A stretch of DNA of 64,000 nucleotides, taken from assembly GCA_017303895.1 (NCBI GenBank), contig JAFLBF010000005.1, positions 115,148 to 179,147 on the forward strand, read 5' to 3'. The notes under the pieces are model-generated. The model saw nothing but the letters and a program-made list of their open reading frames with translations. It was not told the origin of the DNA and made no database searches. A program made the translations under genes and the position numbers. Origin of the DNA: Bacteroidota bacterium. GTDB taxonomy: Bacteria > Bacteroidota > Bacteroidia > 2-12-FULL-35-15. Shown here piece after piece: positions 18,108-27,877 of the stretch; the first letter of the stretch is position 1, and every line of letters starts with the position of its first letter.

Positions 18108-20363
18108 ATGTTCAATAAAATGAAAAATGTACTGAAAGTACTTACAGTTTTGTTTATTACACAAATTGGCTACTCACAAACTTCTTATGTGGACTCATTG
18201 GTAAATGTGGTAGGTGGAATGAAAGAAGATACAACTAAAGTCAAAACGTTGATCGATATAGTGTGGGAGTATGCTGCTTCGGATACACTTAAAGCAAAAA
18301 GATATGGTTCGGATGCTTATTTGCTTGCTAAAAAGATAAATTATTCGGATGGTATTGCAGAATATTACAATTCCATGGGGAATATGAAATATGAATGGGG
18401 GATGGGTTCGCAGGCAATTGTGTTTTATCAAAAAGCATTGGAGGTTTTCTTGAAAGAGAACAAACAAGCACGCGTATCTAAAATGTACTCAAACATGGGG
18501 AACGCCTATGGAGATATGGGTGAAATTGCAAAGGCAATCGAAGTTCACAAAAAAGCAATTGAAATTTCTAAACGTATCTATGATAAAAAAGGATTGAGTG
18601 CGGCTTATGTGAATATTGGAAGTGTATATGCCAATTCAGGTGATTATCAACTGGCAACGGAGGCGCTGCTGAGTGCACTGAAATTGAAAGAAGAGTTAGG
18701 TGACCAAAATGGTATCGCCAATGCTTGTAATAATTTAGTGATCATTTTTAAAGAACAAAAAAACTACAAGCAGGCAATTGTTTATGCCAATAGAGCATTG
18801 GAGATCAGAAGTGCCATGGGTGATGAACTTAATTGTGCTTATATCTATAATAATCTGGGCTTGGTGTATGGCCGACTAAAAGATTATAAACAAGCGCGTC
18901 AGAATTATTTAAAAGGGATGGAAATATTCGAACGGTTGAATCATTCAAAAGGTGTTGTTTCTACTAACGATAATTTAGGGTTAATACTTAAGAATGAAGG
19001 CAATTACAAAGATGCGATCGCTTGTTTTGAAAAAGTATATAAAGTAGCGAAAGAAACGAATAATACAAAAGCATTTATTAGTGCGAATATTAATTTAGGG
19101 GATACGTATGTTCTTTTAGGCCAGCTTGAAAAAGGAGGAAAACATTTTAATGAAGCATACGACTTGGCTTTAAAATCGAATTATAAAGATGATCTGATGC
19201 AGATCTACTTAGGTTTTTCCGATTATTATAAGGAAAAAAAGGAGTATGCAAAAGCACTTGATTTCCGCACTCAATACGAAGCATTGAAAGATTCACTTTT
19301 CAATGAAGAGATAACTGCTCAAATTACGGAGGTAGAAAAAAAGTATGATACTCAACGAAAAGAGGCTCAGATCAAAGAATTAGAAAATCATAAGCTGATC
19401 AATCGTTTGGAGCTGGAGAAGAGAGAGCAGGATATTAACCGTCAAAGAATTGTCATTACGGTATCTGTCCTTATTCTTATTTTGGTAATTGCTCTAGCAT
19501 TTTTTATCTATAGAGGCTATAAGCAAAAGGAACGTTCGAACAATGAATTGCAGCAAGCTTATGTGGAGATTGAAATAAAAAACCATTTGGTAGAAGAAAA
19601 GAATAAAGAAATCCTGGATAGTATCTATTATGCAAAAAGGATTCAAACCGCCTTGCTGGCTTCTGATAAATTATTAAATAAGCATTTGCCGGAGTACTTT
19701 GTTTTTTATAAACCAAAAGATATTGTGAGTGGCGATTTTTATTGGGCGCAAATGGTGAATGATAATTTCTTGATCTGTGCTGCTGACTGTACCGGACACG
19801 GTGTTCCTGGAGCATTTATGAGTTTGCTGGGCGTTTCTTACCTGAATGAGATCGTACGCGATAAGACAATTAACTCACCCGCTGAAGTGTTGAATAAATT
19901 ACGTGCCGAAATTATTCAGTCGCTTAATACAGAAGCGAATAATGACAATACGGTTAATGATGGGATGGATATATCCTTATGCAATTATAAGTTCAATGAA
20001 ATGAAACTTCAATTTGCTTGTGCCAATAATCCATTGTGGTTGATCCGTAATAATGAAATGCAGGAGTTTAAGGCAGACAAATTTCCCGTTGGAAAATATC
20101 ATGGCGAAATGAAGTCGTTCACCCACCAGGAGATTCAACTTCAAAAAGGTGATGTGGTGTATATGTTAACCGATGGTTTTGCCGATCAGTTTGGTGGACC
20201 GAATGGTAAAAAATTCAAGTACAAACCACTTCAGGAACTATTGATCAATTCGCATAAGTTACCATTGCAGGAGCAAAAGAGACTATTGGAATCAACCATT
20301 ACAAATTGGAGAGGAAGTTTAGAACAAGTGGATGATATCTTGATCATCGGCATTCGAGTATAG
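18108..20363 (+). CDS. TPR-domain PP2C-type (SpoIIE) phosphatase, membrane bound
   Basis: About 751 residues from the ATG at 18108 (18120 also works; GTG at 18081 is less likely). Order of parts: signal peptide (MKNVLKVLTVLFITQIGYSQ), eight or so periplasmic TPRs, a charged coiled coil, one membrane helix (IVITVSVLILILVIALAFFI), a short coiled coil, then a cytoplasmic SpoIIE/PP2C domain with YFVFYKPKDIVSGDFYWA and CTGHGVPGAFMSLLG supplying metal-binding Asp residues. This Bacteroidota architecture is thought to sense envelope or extracellular signals and dephosphorylate anti-anti-sigma-like partners. No anti-sigma gene is adjacent. Confidence 0.85.
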   Translation: MFNKMKNVLKVLTVLFITQIGYSQTSYVDSLVNVVGGMKEDTTKVKTLIDIVWEYAASDTLKAKRYGSDAYLLAKKINYSDGIAEYYNSMGNMKYEWGMGSQAIVFYQKALEVFLKENKQARVSKMYSNMGNAYGDMGEIAKAIEVHKKAIEISKRIYDKKGLSAAYVNIGSVYANSGDYQLATEALLSALKLKEELGDQNGIANACNNLVIIFKEQKNYKQAIVYANRALEIRSAMGDELNCAYIYNNLGLVYGRLKDYKQARQNYLKGMEIFERLNHSKGVVSTNDNLGLILKNEGNYKDAIACFEKVYKVAKETNNTKAFISANINLGDTYVLLGQLEKGGKHFNEAYDLALKSNYKDDLMQIYLGFSDYYKEKKEYAKALDFRTQYEALKDSLFNEEITAQITEVEKKYDTQRKEAQIKELENHKLINRLELEKREQDINRQRIVITVSVLILILVIALAFFIYRGYKQKERSNNELQQAYVEIEIKNHLVEEKNKEILDSIYYAKRIQTALLASDKLLNKHLPEYFVFYKPKDIVSGDFYWAQMVNDNFLICAADCTGHGVPGAFMSLLGVSYLNEIVRDKTINSPAEVLNKLRAEIIQSLNTEANNDNTVNDGMDISLCNYKFNEMKLQFACANNPLWLIRNNEMQEFKADKFPVGKYHGEMKSFTHQEIQLQKGDVVYMLTDGFADQFGGPNGKKFKYKPLQELLINSHKLPLQEQKRLLESTITNWRGSLEQVDDILIIGIRV

Positions 20364-20365
20364 TT

Positions 20366-20836
20366 CTACTTCTTTTTCGCAGGCTTTTTATAATTCTTTT
20401 CATACAAGCCGATCCAATCCTTTGGGCTCATTTTTTTCATTAATTCTCCTATGAGCTTAAAAGGGATCTCGTCCGTCTTTTTAAAGCGGATACAGCTTTT
20501 ACCCATATCCAATTTTGACTTACAATGCTTCGGATATTCGGTCGTAAACCATGCCAGCAATTCAGGACTTGCATATATTCCCATGTGATAAAGTGCAATG
20601 AAATTTTTTTGTGCAGCTAAACCCACAAATGGAAGAGGCAATTTCGGATCGCAATGATATCCATCCGGATAGATGCTATGTGGGACAGAATAGCCGATCA
20701 TCCCATAATTAATGCCTTGGGCAAAGCCTTTAGGAATATTTTTACTAATAACTTCCCATAATTTTTTGAACGCTTCTGATTTTTCTACAGAAACTTCATT
20801 AATATATTGCTCTACGCTAGTTGCTTTCGATTGCAT
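20366..20836 (-). CDS. DUF1801 domain protein
   Basis: A 156-residue soluble protein ending in a lysine-rich tail (KKPAKKK). FVGLAAQKNFIALYHMGIY and KLDMGKSCIRFKKTDEIP are typical of DUF1801 (YdhG-like, fold related to frataxin-like proteins). The function of the family is not established. Its stop lies two bases from the convergent phosphatase gene, and its start 12 bases from the peptidase gene on the same strand's far side. Confidence 0.8.
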   Translation of the reverse strand: MQSKATSVEQYINEVSVEKSEAFKKLWEVISKNIPKGFAQGINYGMIGYSVPHSIYPDGYHCDPKLPLPFVGLAAQKNFIALYHMGIYASPELLAWFTTEYPKHCKSKLDMGKSCIRFKKTDEIPFKLIGELMKKMSPKDWIGLYEKNYKKPAKKK

Positions 20837-20847
20837 GTTGTTGTTGT

Positions 20848-23800
20848 TTAAAATGCTCTACTTATTCCTATTACAAAACGATACTGAATATAATCTTTGT
20901 CAATTGATGGAATCCTGTTCAAGAAGAAGGGCACATCAAAACGGATCGTTAAAGGATCAACGGTTTGTAGTACACCAAATTTTTTGATTGTTAATACTGC
21001 ACCTACACCGGCATCAGCTCTCAGATCCGCAATTTTTAATGTTTTATCGCTAGCCGCATTGTAATTGATGTATCCTGCATCTGCAAATAAATAAGTATTT
21101 AGTCTAAATGTTTTTGTTAACCAGTTTTGTCTTTTGATACGGATCAAGCCATCAAATTCCAATTCTGCATTCACAGCTGCACCACTTTGACCTTTGTATG
21201 TGAAGGCCAATGTGCCATCATTTTGTTTTTGTGGCGCCAAATAGCCTGCATACCCTCTTAAATTTAATCCTCCACCATGATGAAAATAGTTGGTGGTATT
21301 GCCCATTGTTGTCCAAACCGGATCAAAGAATCCTTGTGAACGGGTGAATTTATTATCCATCATTTCTTCCGGATTTGCACCTGCCAAGAATAAAGAGGAT
21401 TCATTTGCCCAGTTCGTTCCAGTTCCGTATTGTGCAACCACGCGTGTGCTAAACACAAATCGACCCAGCTTCGTTCTGTTGATCACATTTAAATTGATCG
21501 TTTGGTAATCGTAATCACTCATGATGGCTGATGAACGAAGTCCAAGATTAATATTACCTGTTCCTCTTCTGTAGGAATAAGAATGTTCTATTCCTACGTT
21601 CAATGTGTTGTTTAGCTTGTTCGGAGCCCATTCATTTGGCATTAATAAATAGGTAATGTCGTTCAATCCTTTTCTGTACATCGACTTAAAGAACATATAT
21701 ACTCTGTTCTTTCCTTTAATGTCCTTGCGGTCAACCCCAATAGTATAGGCATTTAGTCCATCCAATGCTTTTGCAGAAAAATTAAAGGACGAACCCTTCA
21801 TGAATTTATCGGTAGATGTTCTGTAAAGTACTCTGAAACTGATATTGTCGTATAGATCTTTAGCCGCTGTAGAGTCCAGGTAATTCTGACCAATGCCCGT
21901 GTTGAACCAAACGGTTGCATCAAAAATATGCTTGTAATTCATGTAATTGCCATTCAAATTTAGACCGGCTTTGATTCCATCGTATCCGTTGTACCAGATG
22001 TCAGGACGGGCAAACAGTTCATATCTTGTCCAGTCACTCGGATTGTAGATCTTCGAATCAAAGCGGTATTTAACAGGAAATTTTTTGTTGTTGTCGAGCA
22101 TATTCACATCTGCTAATCGTGTGCTGGAATCAATGATCACATCCGCAACACCACTTGGAATATTTACAGTTGCAGTGTATTCGGGTTTCACTTTATCCCA
22201 TCCGATCCAGCGTGGTAAAACAGTAGCTTTTGTTTGTTTTACAAACCATGTGTTTGGAATGTGATAATGGTACAAGCTATCGTTCTTCCCGATCACAGTA
22301 AAGTCGATTGGCATTTGCATACCTTTACGTTTAAAGGTGATCTTGTATTCTCCTTTTTGTTTCCCCTTTTTTACTGATTTAACAGCATAATCAATCGTTT
22401 TTGTTGATTCGATCCATTCATCAAAGAACCAGTTCAGATCAACGTGTGTAAATTGGATGAACGATGTACGGAAATCTTCTATATACGGATGTGCAAATTT
22501 GTATTGGTTGAAATAATTCTGCATGGCAGCTAAAAACAATGAGTCCCCCAATACATATTGTAAATTATACAGCATGGTTGCAGTTTTCATATATACTTGA
22601 GAGTATCCTCCACCATGACGGATTGCGCCATTGTACATGTCTGAATGCACATTGATGTTTGTTTCAACGCCTCTTGCAGCTTCACGCATGTATCCATTAT
22701 ACACTTCACTATTGATGATGTAGTCAGGCTCTGTAAAACGCTCCACATATTTTGATTTGTTTTTGTAACGGATGCGTTGTTTGCCATCTATTTTTTGATA
22801 GGTCCATGCTGTAACAAATTGTGTGAATCCTTCATCCAATGCTGCACGGTATGTTTCATTGGATCCCACCATTCCGAAGAACCAGTTATGAGAGATTTCA
22901 TGAACAAATAGATCGCGGTAATCCGGATCATATCCACCGCATAGGGTTACCATTGGATATTCCATTCCATCCTGCGCATCGGCAACTACCATTTTATTGT
23001 ACCCATACATACCGAAACTTTCTGAGTTGGTTTTAATGATCTTTGCTGTGTAGTCTGCTGCATTTTGCCAATGAGCCGCATGTGGCTCTTGCACCAGAGC
23101 AATACACTTTATTCCATTCCACTCCGCTTCACCTATACGGTAGGTTGGATCGGCCGTTAATGCAAAGTCATGTACATTCTCGGCATGAAATAACCATGTT
23201 TTGGTTGTGCCATTTGGTTCAATGATCACTGAAGGTTTTTCATTCCATGGTTTGGATTTAAAATTTTTAATATCGAGTTTTTCTCTAAGGTCAACCGGTA
23301 ATACTTCTTCTTTGTTAAGTAATGTCCCTGTTGCATCAAGAATGTAGTAGTTCGGGAAGGTAAAGGATACATCAAATGTTCCATAATCGCCATAAAATTC
23401 ATGATCCATATGTTGATCCGTATCCCATCCTTGTTTTTTGTCATATACCGATAAACGTGGGTACCAGTGCACCACATCATAGTGTTTGTAACCAAATGCA
23501 TTGAACATTTTCATACGGTTACGGATCGATCCATTATCAAAGTAGGTTTTGAAATTGATCTGAAAGCTGATCTTTTCACCTGATTTAAGTGGAGTAGGGA
23601 GGTACACCTTTAAAATAGTATTATCCTGTTCCATTTTAAGTTCAGTACCATTAACTGTGACTTTTGAAACATTGGTGCCTAAACCCTGTTGTTGGTATTT
23701 TCCAAATTTTGGATAGAGTTTGTTGTTTCGGTAAAGATCAGCCAAGTAAGAGTCTTGTGTTTGCGCATTGCTGAACAAGTGAAAATAGACAAATGGCAAT

Positions 23801-24036
23801 TCATCCGGTGAATTGTTCCAATAGGTCAATTCCATGTCTCCATCAATGATATCGGTCTTATCATCAATTCGTGCATTGATCTTATAATGAACATCCTGTT
23901 GCCAGTAACCTTCGTATGGTTTTCTGTTCTTCCAGTAGTATTGGTTGGAGGCCGATTGAAATGTGCTTTCCGGAAATTGGGCAAATGTGTTAAATACAAT
24001 TGCAGTAAATACAATGGTAAAAAGTGTTGATCTCAT
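20848..24036 (-). CDS. M1 family metallopeptidase
   Basis: A 1062-residue protein with signal peptide MRSTLFTIVFTAIVFNTFAQ. The gluzincin zinc site is His379-Glu380-x-x-His383 with Glu402 in DEGF; GMEYP at about 367-371 is the counterpart of the GAMEN exopeptidase motif. The N-terminal beta domain covers residues ~35-250. The last ~400 residues form a beta-rich outer-membrane-like region, as in long Bacteroidota M1 proteins. It is likely an exported aminopeptidase. The transcript seems monocistronic. Confidence 0.88.
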   Translation of the reverse strand: MRSTLFTIVFTAIVFNTFAQFPESTFQSASNQYYWKNRKPYEGYWQQDVHYKINARIDDKTDIIDGDMELTYWNNSPDELPFVYFHLFSNAQTQDSYLADLYRNNKLYPKFGKYQQQGLGTNVSKVTVNGTELKMEQDNTILKVYLPTPLKSGEKISFQINFKTYFDNGSIRNRMKMFNAFGYKHYDVVHWYPRLSVYDKKQGWDTDQHMDHEFYGDYGTFDVSFTFPNYYILDATGTLLNKEEVLPVDLREKLDIKNFKSKPWNEKPSVIIEPNGTTKTWLFHAENVHDFALTADPTYRIGEAEWNGIKCIALVQEPHAAHWQNAADYTAKIIKTNSESFGMYGYNKMVVADAQDGMEYPMVTLCGGYDPDYRDLFVHEISHNWFFGMVGSNETYRAALDEGFTQFVTAWTYQKIDGKQRIRYKNKSKYVERFTEPDYIINSEVYNGYMREAARGVETNINVHSDMYNGAIRHGGGYSQVYMKTATMLYNLQYVLGDSLFLAAMQNYFNQYKFAHPYIEDFRTSFIQFTHVDLNWFFDEWIESTKTIDYAVKSVKKGKQKGEYKITFKRKGMQMPIDFTVIGKNDSLYHYHIPNTWFVKQTKATVLPRWIGWDKVKPEYTATVNIPSGVADVIIDSSTRLADVNMLDNNKKFPVKYRFDSKIYNPSDWTRYELFARPDIWYNGYDGIKAGLNLNGNYMNYKHIFDATVWFNTGIGQNYLDSTAAKDLYDNISFRVLYRTSTDKFMKGSSFNFSAKALDGLNAYTIGVDRKDIKGKNRVYMFFKSMYRKGLNDITYLLMPNEWAPNKLNNTLNVGIEHSYSYRRGTGNINLGLRSSAIMSDYDYQTINLNVINRTKLGRFVFSTRVVAQYGTGTNWANESSLFLAGANPEEMMDNKFTRSQGFFDPVWTTMGNTTNYFHHGGGLNLRGYAGYLAPQKQNDGTLAFTYKGQSGAAVNAELEFDGLIRIKRQNWLTKTFRLNTYLFADAGYINYNAASDKTLKIADLRADAGVGAVLTIKKFGVLQTVDPLTIRFDVPFFLNRIPSIDKDYIQYRFVIGISRAF

Positions 24037-24114
24037 TTTTCTCGTTCTTAAAATTCGTGCAAAATTCTCATGTAAATATAGCAGATTTTTGCGGAATAAA
24101 AGCGATGTTTTTAC

Positions 24115-25023
24115 TCATGCAAAAAGGTCGGTTTGTTTGCTCTCCTGCTTAATATTCAGTGGTTTTAATTTGATACCATTTCTTTTGTTGAACTCATGAA
24201 TAAAATGATTGGCAAGCTCGGGCGCTACAGCTTGATCGGCTGTATGGATAAAAAAATACAATTCTTCCAATCCGCTTTCAATCCAAGCTGTACAGCGGTC
24301 AGCCCATTCTTCCAGGCGTGTATAATCACTTGGGTGAAGGTCATTTGCACCAAAACGGATAAATGCAGTTTTATTGGTAAGACGTTGATGTAATACATCT
24401 CTTCTTCCTGCTACATCCGTGATCACCAGTGCATGGTCGGCTTCCATTAAAAAATGGCAAAGCTCATCAAAAGCTTCTTTGTTCGTGAACCAGCTTTCAT
24501 GACGCAGTTCAACAGCCAGCTTTATCGGTTTTTCAATTAAACATAAAAAGGTGATCAATTCATCTAGTCTGTTCGCCCCGAAATGTTGTGGCAATTGCAT
24601 GAAGGTGGTACCTAATGAACTGTCAAAATAGATCACTGCATCAATAAACTCGGTCATGAGTGCAGTCATCTCTGTAATGTCTTTGGCATGGCTGATCACT
24701 TGAGGGACTTTCGGACAGAACTTGAAATTTTTCACCGTCATGTTCTTCCAACGTTGAATGGTGTTTTGACTCGGTATTTTATAGTGTGTGGCATTTAGCT
24801 CAATGCAGTTGAATTGTTGAGCATAGTATCGTAAGAAATATTTTTCCTGAGCATCGTCCGGATAGATCTTTCCTATCCAACCTTTATCTGACCAGATCGG
24901 ACAACCGACATACACTTCGGCTTTATTACTTTTTTGATTGCTTAACACTGTTACATTACTTGCGTGATCTGCAGGCAGTGTAAAATTCACATGTTCAATG
25001 TTGTTTAATTTTCCAAAATCCAT
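24115..25023 (-). CDS. DUF72 (YecE-like) protein
   Basis: A 302-residue protein with the DUF72 TIM-barrel features: VYVGCPIWSDKGWIGKIYP near residues 32-50, FNCIELNATHYKIPS, and FIRFGANDLHPSDYTRL late. The fold resembles endonuclease/xylose isomerase barrels but the activity is unknown. It lies 12 bases downstream of the UmuC-like polymerase gene and probably shares its transcript, hinting at a DNA-repair link (inference). Confidence 0.85.
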   Translation of the reverse strand: MDFGKLNNIEHVNFTLPADHASNVTVLSNQKSNKAEVYVGCPIWSDKGWIGKIYPDDAQEKYFLRYYAQQFNCIELNATHYKIPSQNTIQRWKNMTVKNFKFCPKVPQVISHAKDITEMTALMTEFIDAVIYFDSSLGTTFMQLPQHFGANRLDELITFLCLIEKPIKLAVELRHESWFTNKEAFDELCHFLMEADHALVITDVAGRRDVLHQRLTNKTAFIRFGANDLHPSDYTRLEEWADRCTAWIESGLEELYFFIHTADQAVAPELANHFIHEFNKRNGIKLKPLNIKQESKQTDLFA

Positions 25024-25035
25024 CGTAGTATATTT

Positions 25036-26313
25036 TTATGTGTTGTGTAGATCTTTGATAGAGCCGAATCCGATCACATCTTTTATTTCGCTGTCTTCAT
25101 TCAGTTCTGCTGCACGGAGCAGTTTGTTCCCTCCAAATTTGTCTTTCAGATTATAAACTGTTTTTCGCAGTTTGTCTTTTTTACTGTGATCTTCGAATAA
25201 TCCGTATTGTATCATACTTTCATCTATAAAATTGCCGACATATACACTCAATGAAATAGCATTGGTATTAAGGACGGGTTCCGAGTGATTTTGTTTTTCG
25301 AAATTTTTCATCCGCGCTTTTAAGGCCGATAAAATATCGGTTCCTCCTTGCATCGGAATGTTGGTCACAATGCTATCGCTATAACTGTAGCCACTTTCGT
25401 AACGAACATATAAACCGATGGTCTGGCAGAATGTTTGGGCAGCGACCATTCTTTTCTCAAGTGTTAAGCACAGTTGTAGGAGTATTTCTTCTACGCCCAG
25501 ACTTGTTTTTCGTTGAACAGTGGATAGATGTCGCATCGCCTGCATGCTTTTGTATTCCTGCTCATCTTTCATATCCACCTCCCCAAAATTCAGGCGTTTG
25601 TGCCAGTATTCACCAACCACACCTTTGCAGATGATCTTCAGTTTTTGTGGTGAAGTGTGTCGTAATTCAACAGGTGTATGGATGCCTCCTTTTTGGAGTC
25701 GTTCGGTCATACCACTGGCAATGCCCGGAAGATCTTTTAGTCGTAATCTGCTTAAAACAGTATCAATATTATCCGGAGTAATAATGGTGAGTCCATCGGG
25801 CTTTTGTGTGTCACTGGCTAGTTTGGCCAAAAATACATTGGGGGCTATTCCAATGGAACATTTGAGCCAGTCGCCCACTTCATTTTGAATATCTTTTTTT
25901 ATCTGACGGGCAACACTTACCGGATCTTTATGAATGAGCTCATAATTGTGAAGATTAACAATGGCTTCATCAATGCTTTTCGGGATCACATCCTCTGAAT
26001 ATTTCCGGAGTACTTTCATGATCTTTACATGAAAATCGCGATAACGTGCCGGATTGGTTTCTAAAGGAACGAGGTCCGGACAAATGGCAATGGCTTCATT
26101 CAATCGCATTCCTGTTTTTACGCCCTTTTTTTTGGCTTCAATGGAAGGAGCGATCACACAGCCAAATTTCCCTGTGTATACACAAACGCCAACCGGGCGG
26201 TTGCGCAGCCAATAGTTTACCTGCTGTTCGCAACTGGCAAAGAAGCTGTTCATGTCCACAAACAGAACGCGAGCATCAAGTCGGGTATGGAGTGTGTTGT
26301 TATTCATGTTCAT
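25036..26313 (-). CDS. umuC: Y-family DNA polymerase (UmuC-like)
   Basis: A 425-residue translesion polymerase. FVDMNSFFASCEQ (Asp20, metal ligand) and SIDEAIVNL (second catalytic acidic pair) form the palm; PGIASGMTERLQKGGI is the helix-hairpin-helix; a little-finger domain and the UmuC C-terminal extension follow. No separate umuD is present: the divergent gene at 26471 encodes an XRE protein with an S24 self-cleavage domain that could play the regulatory part. The intergenic region holds several palindromes (26326-26391). Confidence 0.88.
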   Translation of the reverse strand: MNMNNNTLHTRLDARVLFVDMNSFFASCEQQVNYWLRNRPVGVCVYTGKFGCVIAPSIEAKKKGVKTGMRLNEAIAICPDLVPLETNPARYRDFHVKIMKVLRKYSEDVIPKSIDEAIVNLHNYELIHKDPVSVARQIKKDIQNEVGDWLKCSIGIAPNVFLAKLASDTQKPDGLTIITPDNIDTVLSRLRLKDLPGIASGMTERLQKGGIHTPVELRHTSPQKLKIICKGVVGEYWHKRLNFGEVDMKDEQEYKSMQAMRHLSTVQRKTSLGVEEILLQLCLTLEKRMVAAQTFCQTIGLYVRYESGYSYSDSIVTNIPMQGGTDILSALKARMKNFEKQNHSEPVLNTNAISLSVYVGNFIDESMIQYGLFEDHSKKDKLRKTVYNLKDKFGGNKLLRAAELNEDSEIKDVIGFGSIKDLHNT

Positions 26314-26325
26314 TTTGTTTAAGCA

Positions 26326-26391
26326 CCGGGGAACATTTTATATATAATGTAAAACCATGGCGTGTTTTATATCGTTCTAAAATGTCCCCGG
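26326..26391. promoter_or_regulatory. Nested palindromes upstream of the UmuC-like gene (candidate operators)
   Basis: Outer arms CCGGGGAACATTTTA (26326-26340) and TAAAATGTCCCCGG (26378-26391) are inverted copies with one base missing. Inside are ACATT-N8-AATGT (26333-26350) and TAAAAC-N8-GTTTTA (26350-26369). The spacing and dyads fit binding of a dimeric repressor, or a tetramer across both arms. Confidence 0.6.
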
Positions 26392-26423
26392 ATACTTACC
26401 ACAAACAAATTTTATTTTCGGGT

Positions 26424-26453
26424 TTGAAATTACTAATATAATTAGTATATTTG
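26424..26453 (+). promoter_or_regulatory. Promoter with internal palindrome for the XRE-S24 regulator
   Basis: TTG at 26424-26426, 19 bases, then TATATTTG at 26446-26453. Between the two boxes lies the perfect palindrome TACTAAT-ATA-ATTAGTA (26431-26447), well placed for autorepression. Confidence 0.65.
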
Positions 26454-26470
26454 TGCTAAATAATTTAGCA

Positions 26471-27235
26471 ATGTCAAAAATAGCCAAAAACATTAGGGTT
26501 CTGAGGGTGCTAAAAAAGCTTTCTCAAGAACAATTATCCACCGAGTTGGATATTCCACGTTCCAGATTAGGTTCTTATGAAGAGGGGAGGGCAGAACCTC
26601 CTTATGATCTGTTGATCAAGATCGCTGATTATTTTCATGTGGCGATCGATGCTTTGGTAAGAGCGGATCTGGCAAAAACCGATCTACAGTCTTTGATCAA
26701 AATCGGAAAGAACAGGATCTTATTCCCTATTACTGTTGACAGTTTCGGGAATGATCTGATCGAAGTGGTGCCTTTAAAAGCATCGGCTGGTTATTTGAAT
26801 GGTTATGCCGATCCTGAATTTATTAAAGAGCTACCGATCATGAATCTTCCTTTCAAGATCGTGGGTAAACACCGTGCTTTTGGAATAAAAGGAGATTCCA
26901 TGCCTCCGTTAAAGGATGGTTCTACTGTAGTGGGAAAGTACTTAGAGTCCTTAAGTGAGATCAAGGACGGACAAACATATATTGTATTGACAAGGAACGA
27001 TGGATTGGTGTATAAACGACTATTCCGTCAGAAAAAGAATTCAAATGAAACATTCGAATTTCATTCGGATAATCCGGCTTATGAACCTTACGTTATACCC
27101 AATGAGGAGATCATTGAAGTTTGGGGATTTGTGTGTAGTTTGAATATTGGAGAATTCAAGCCTCAGGATCTGAATGTAGATAGTATGATCAAATTCCTGC
27201 AGTCCTACAGAGTTGAAATGGCTAAAAGAAGTTAA
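26471..27235 (+). CDS. XRE-family repressor with S24 LexA-like self-cleavage domain
   Basis: A 254-residue protein from the ATG at 26471 (an upstream TTG-type start at 26453 falls inside the promoter). Residues ~4-60 are an XRE helix-turn-helix (LSQEQLSTELDIPRSRLGSY). The S24 domain shows the cleavage pair Ala106-Gly107, catalytic Ser143 (GDSM) and Lys182 (VYKRLF). By analogy with LexA and UmuD, RecA-stimulated self-cleavage would derepress the divergent polymerase gene and its own gene. It combines the parts normally split between LexA and UmuD. A terminator follows. Confidence 0.88.
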   Translation: MSKIAKNIRVLRVLKKLSQEQLSTELDIPRSRLGSYEEGRAEPPYDLLIKIADYFHVAIDALVRADLAKTDLQSLIKIGKNRILFPITVDSFGNDLIEVVPLKASAGYLNGYADPEFIKELPIMNLPFKIVGKHRAFGIKGDSMPPLKDGSTVVGKYLESLSEIKDGQTYIVLTRNDGLVYKRLFRQKKNSNETFEFHSDNPAYEPYVIPNEEIIEVWGFVCSLNIGEFKPQDLNVDSMIKFLQSYRVEMAKRS

Positions 27236-27237
27236 AC

Positions 27238-27270
27238 AAAAAAGCGCAAGTCAATCACTTGCGCTTTTTG
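27238..27270. terminator. Intrinsic terminator after the XRE-S24 gene
   Basis: AAAGCGCAAGT (27241-27251), loop CAATC, ACTTGCGCTTT (27257-27267), with A and T tracts either side. It shows that the next gene cannot start at 27259, inside the stem. Confidence 0.85.
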
Positions 27271-27318
27271 TTTAAACATATGAAATATCTCTATTATCTT
27301 TACCTCAAAGCAATTTGT

Positions 27319-27831
27319 ATGTTTGCCATTATCGATATTGAAACTTGTGGAGGGAAATTCACTTATCCAACCGGACGTATCACCGAGATATGTGTGTTGG
27401 TGCATGATGGCTTAAGTGTAGTAGAAAAATTTACTTCCCTGGTGAATCCGGAATGTTATATCACTCCCATCTATACCAATATTACCGGCATAACGAATGA
27501 GATGGTAAAAGATGCTCCCAAGTTTCATCAAATAGCAAAACATATTCATCGTTTAACGCATGAAAAGATATTTGTAGCACATAATGTCAGTTTCGATTAT
27601 AATTTTGTGAAAGCGGAGTTCTCATCACTTGGCTTTAATTATGAAAGAGAAAAATTATGTACGGTGCAAATGAGCCGGAAACTGCTACCCGGGCATAAGT
27701 CGTACAGCTTGGGAAATTTGTGCAATGATCTGGGGATTCCCAATCATGCAAGGCATCGTGCCGAAGGTGATGCCTTAGCAACAGCTCAATTGTTTGATAT
27801 TCTTTTACAAAAGCGATCGCTTAAAAAATAA
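27319..27831 (+). CDS. DnaQ-like 3'-5' exonuclease (DEDD family)
   Basis: A 170-residue protein from the ATG at 27319, which puts the ExoI motif FAIIDIETCGG at the N-terminus. NPECYITPIYTNITGITNEMV, HNVSFDYNFVKAEF (ExoII) and HRAEGDALATAQLFD (ExoIII, His/Asp) complete the catalytic set. It may proofread for or work beside a DNA polymerase, or be the nuclease part of a UvrC-like repair function; it lacks a polymerase domain. It is flanked by terminators, so it is a single-gene transcript. Confidence 0.88.
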   Translation: MFAIIDIETCGGKFTYPTGRITEICVLVHDGLSVVEKFTSLVNPECYITPIYTNITGITNEMVKDAPKFHQIAKHIHRLTHEKIFVAHNVSFDYNFVKAEFSSLGFNYEREKLCTVQMSRKLLPGHKSYSLGNLCNDLGIPNHARHRAEGDALATAQLFDILLQKRSLKK

Positions 27832-27859
27832 AGATCCCCACCGGATAGTGAGGATCTTT
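27830..27859. terminator. Bidirectional intrinsic terminator
   Basis: AAAGATCCCCAC (27830-27841) pairs with GTGAGGATCTTT (27848-27859) with one mismatch and a T tract. It lies between the exonuclease gene and the convergent yebC. Confidence 0.75.
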
Positions 27860-27877
27860 TATAAAGTGTGGTAAGGC

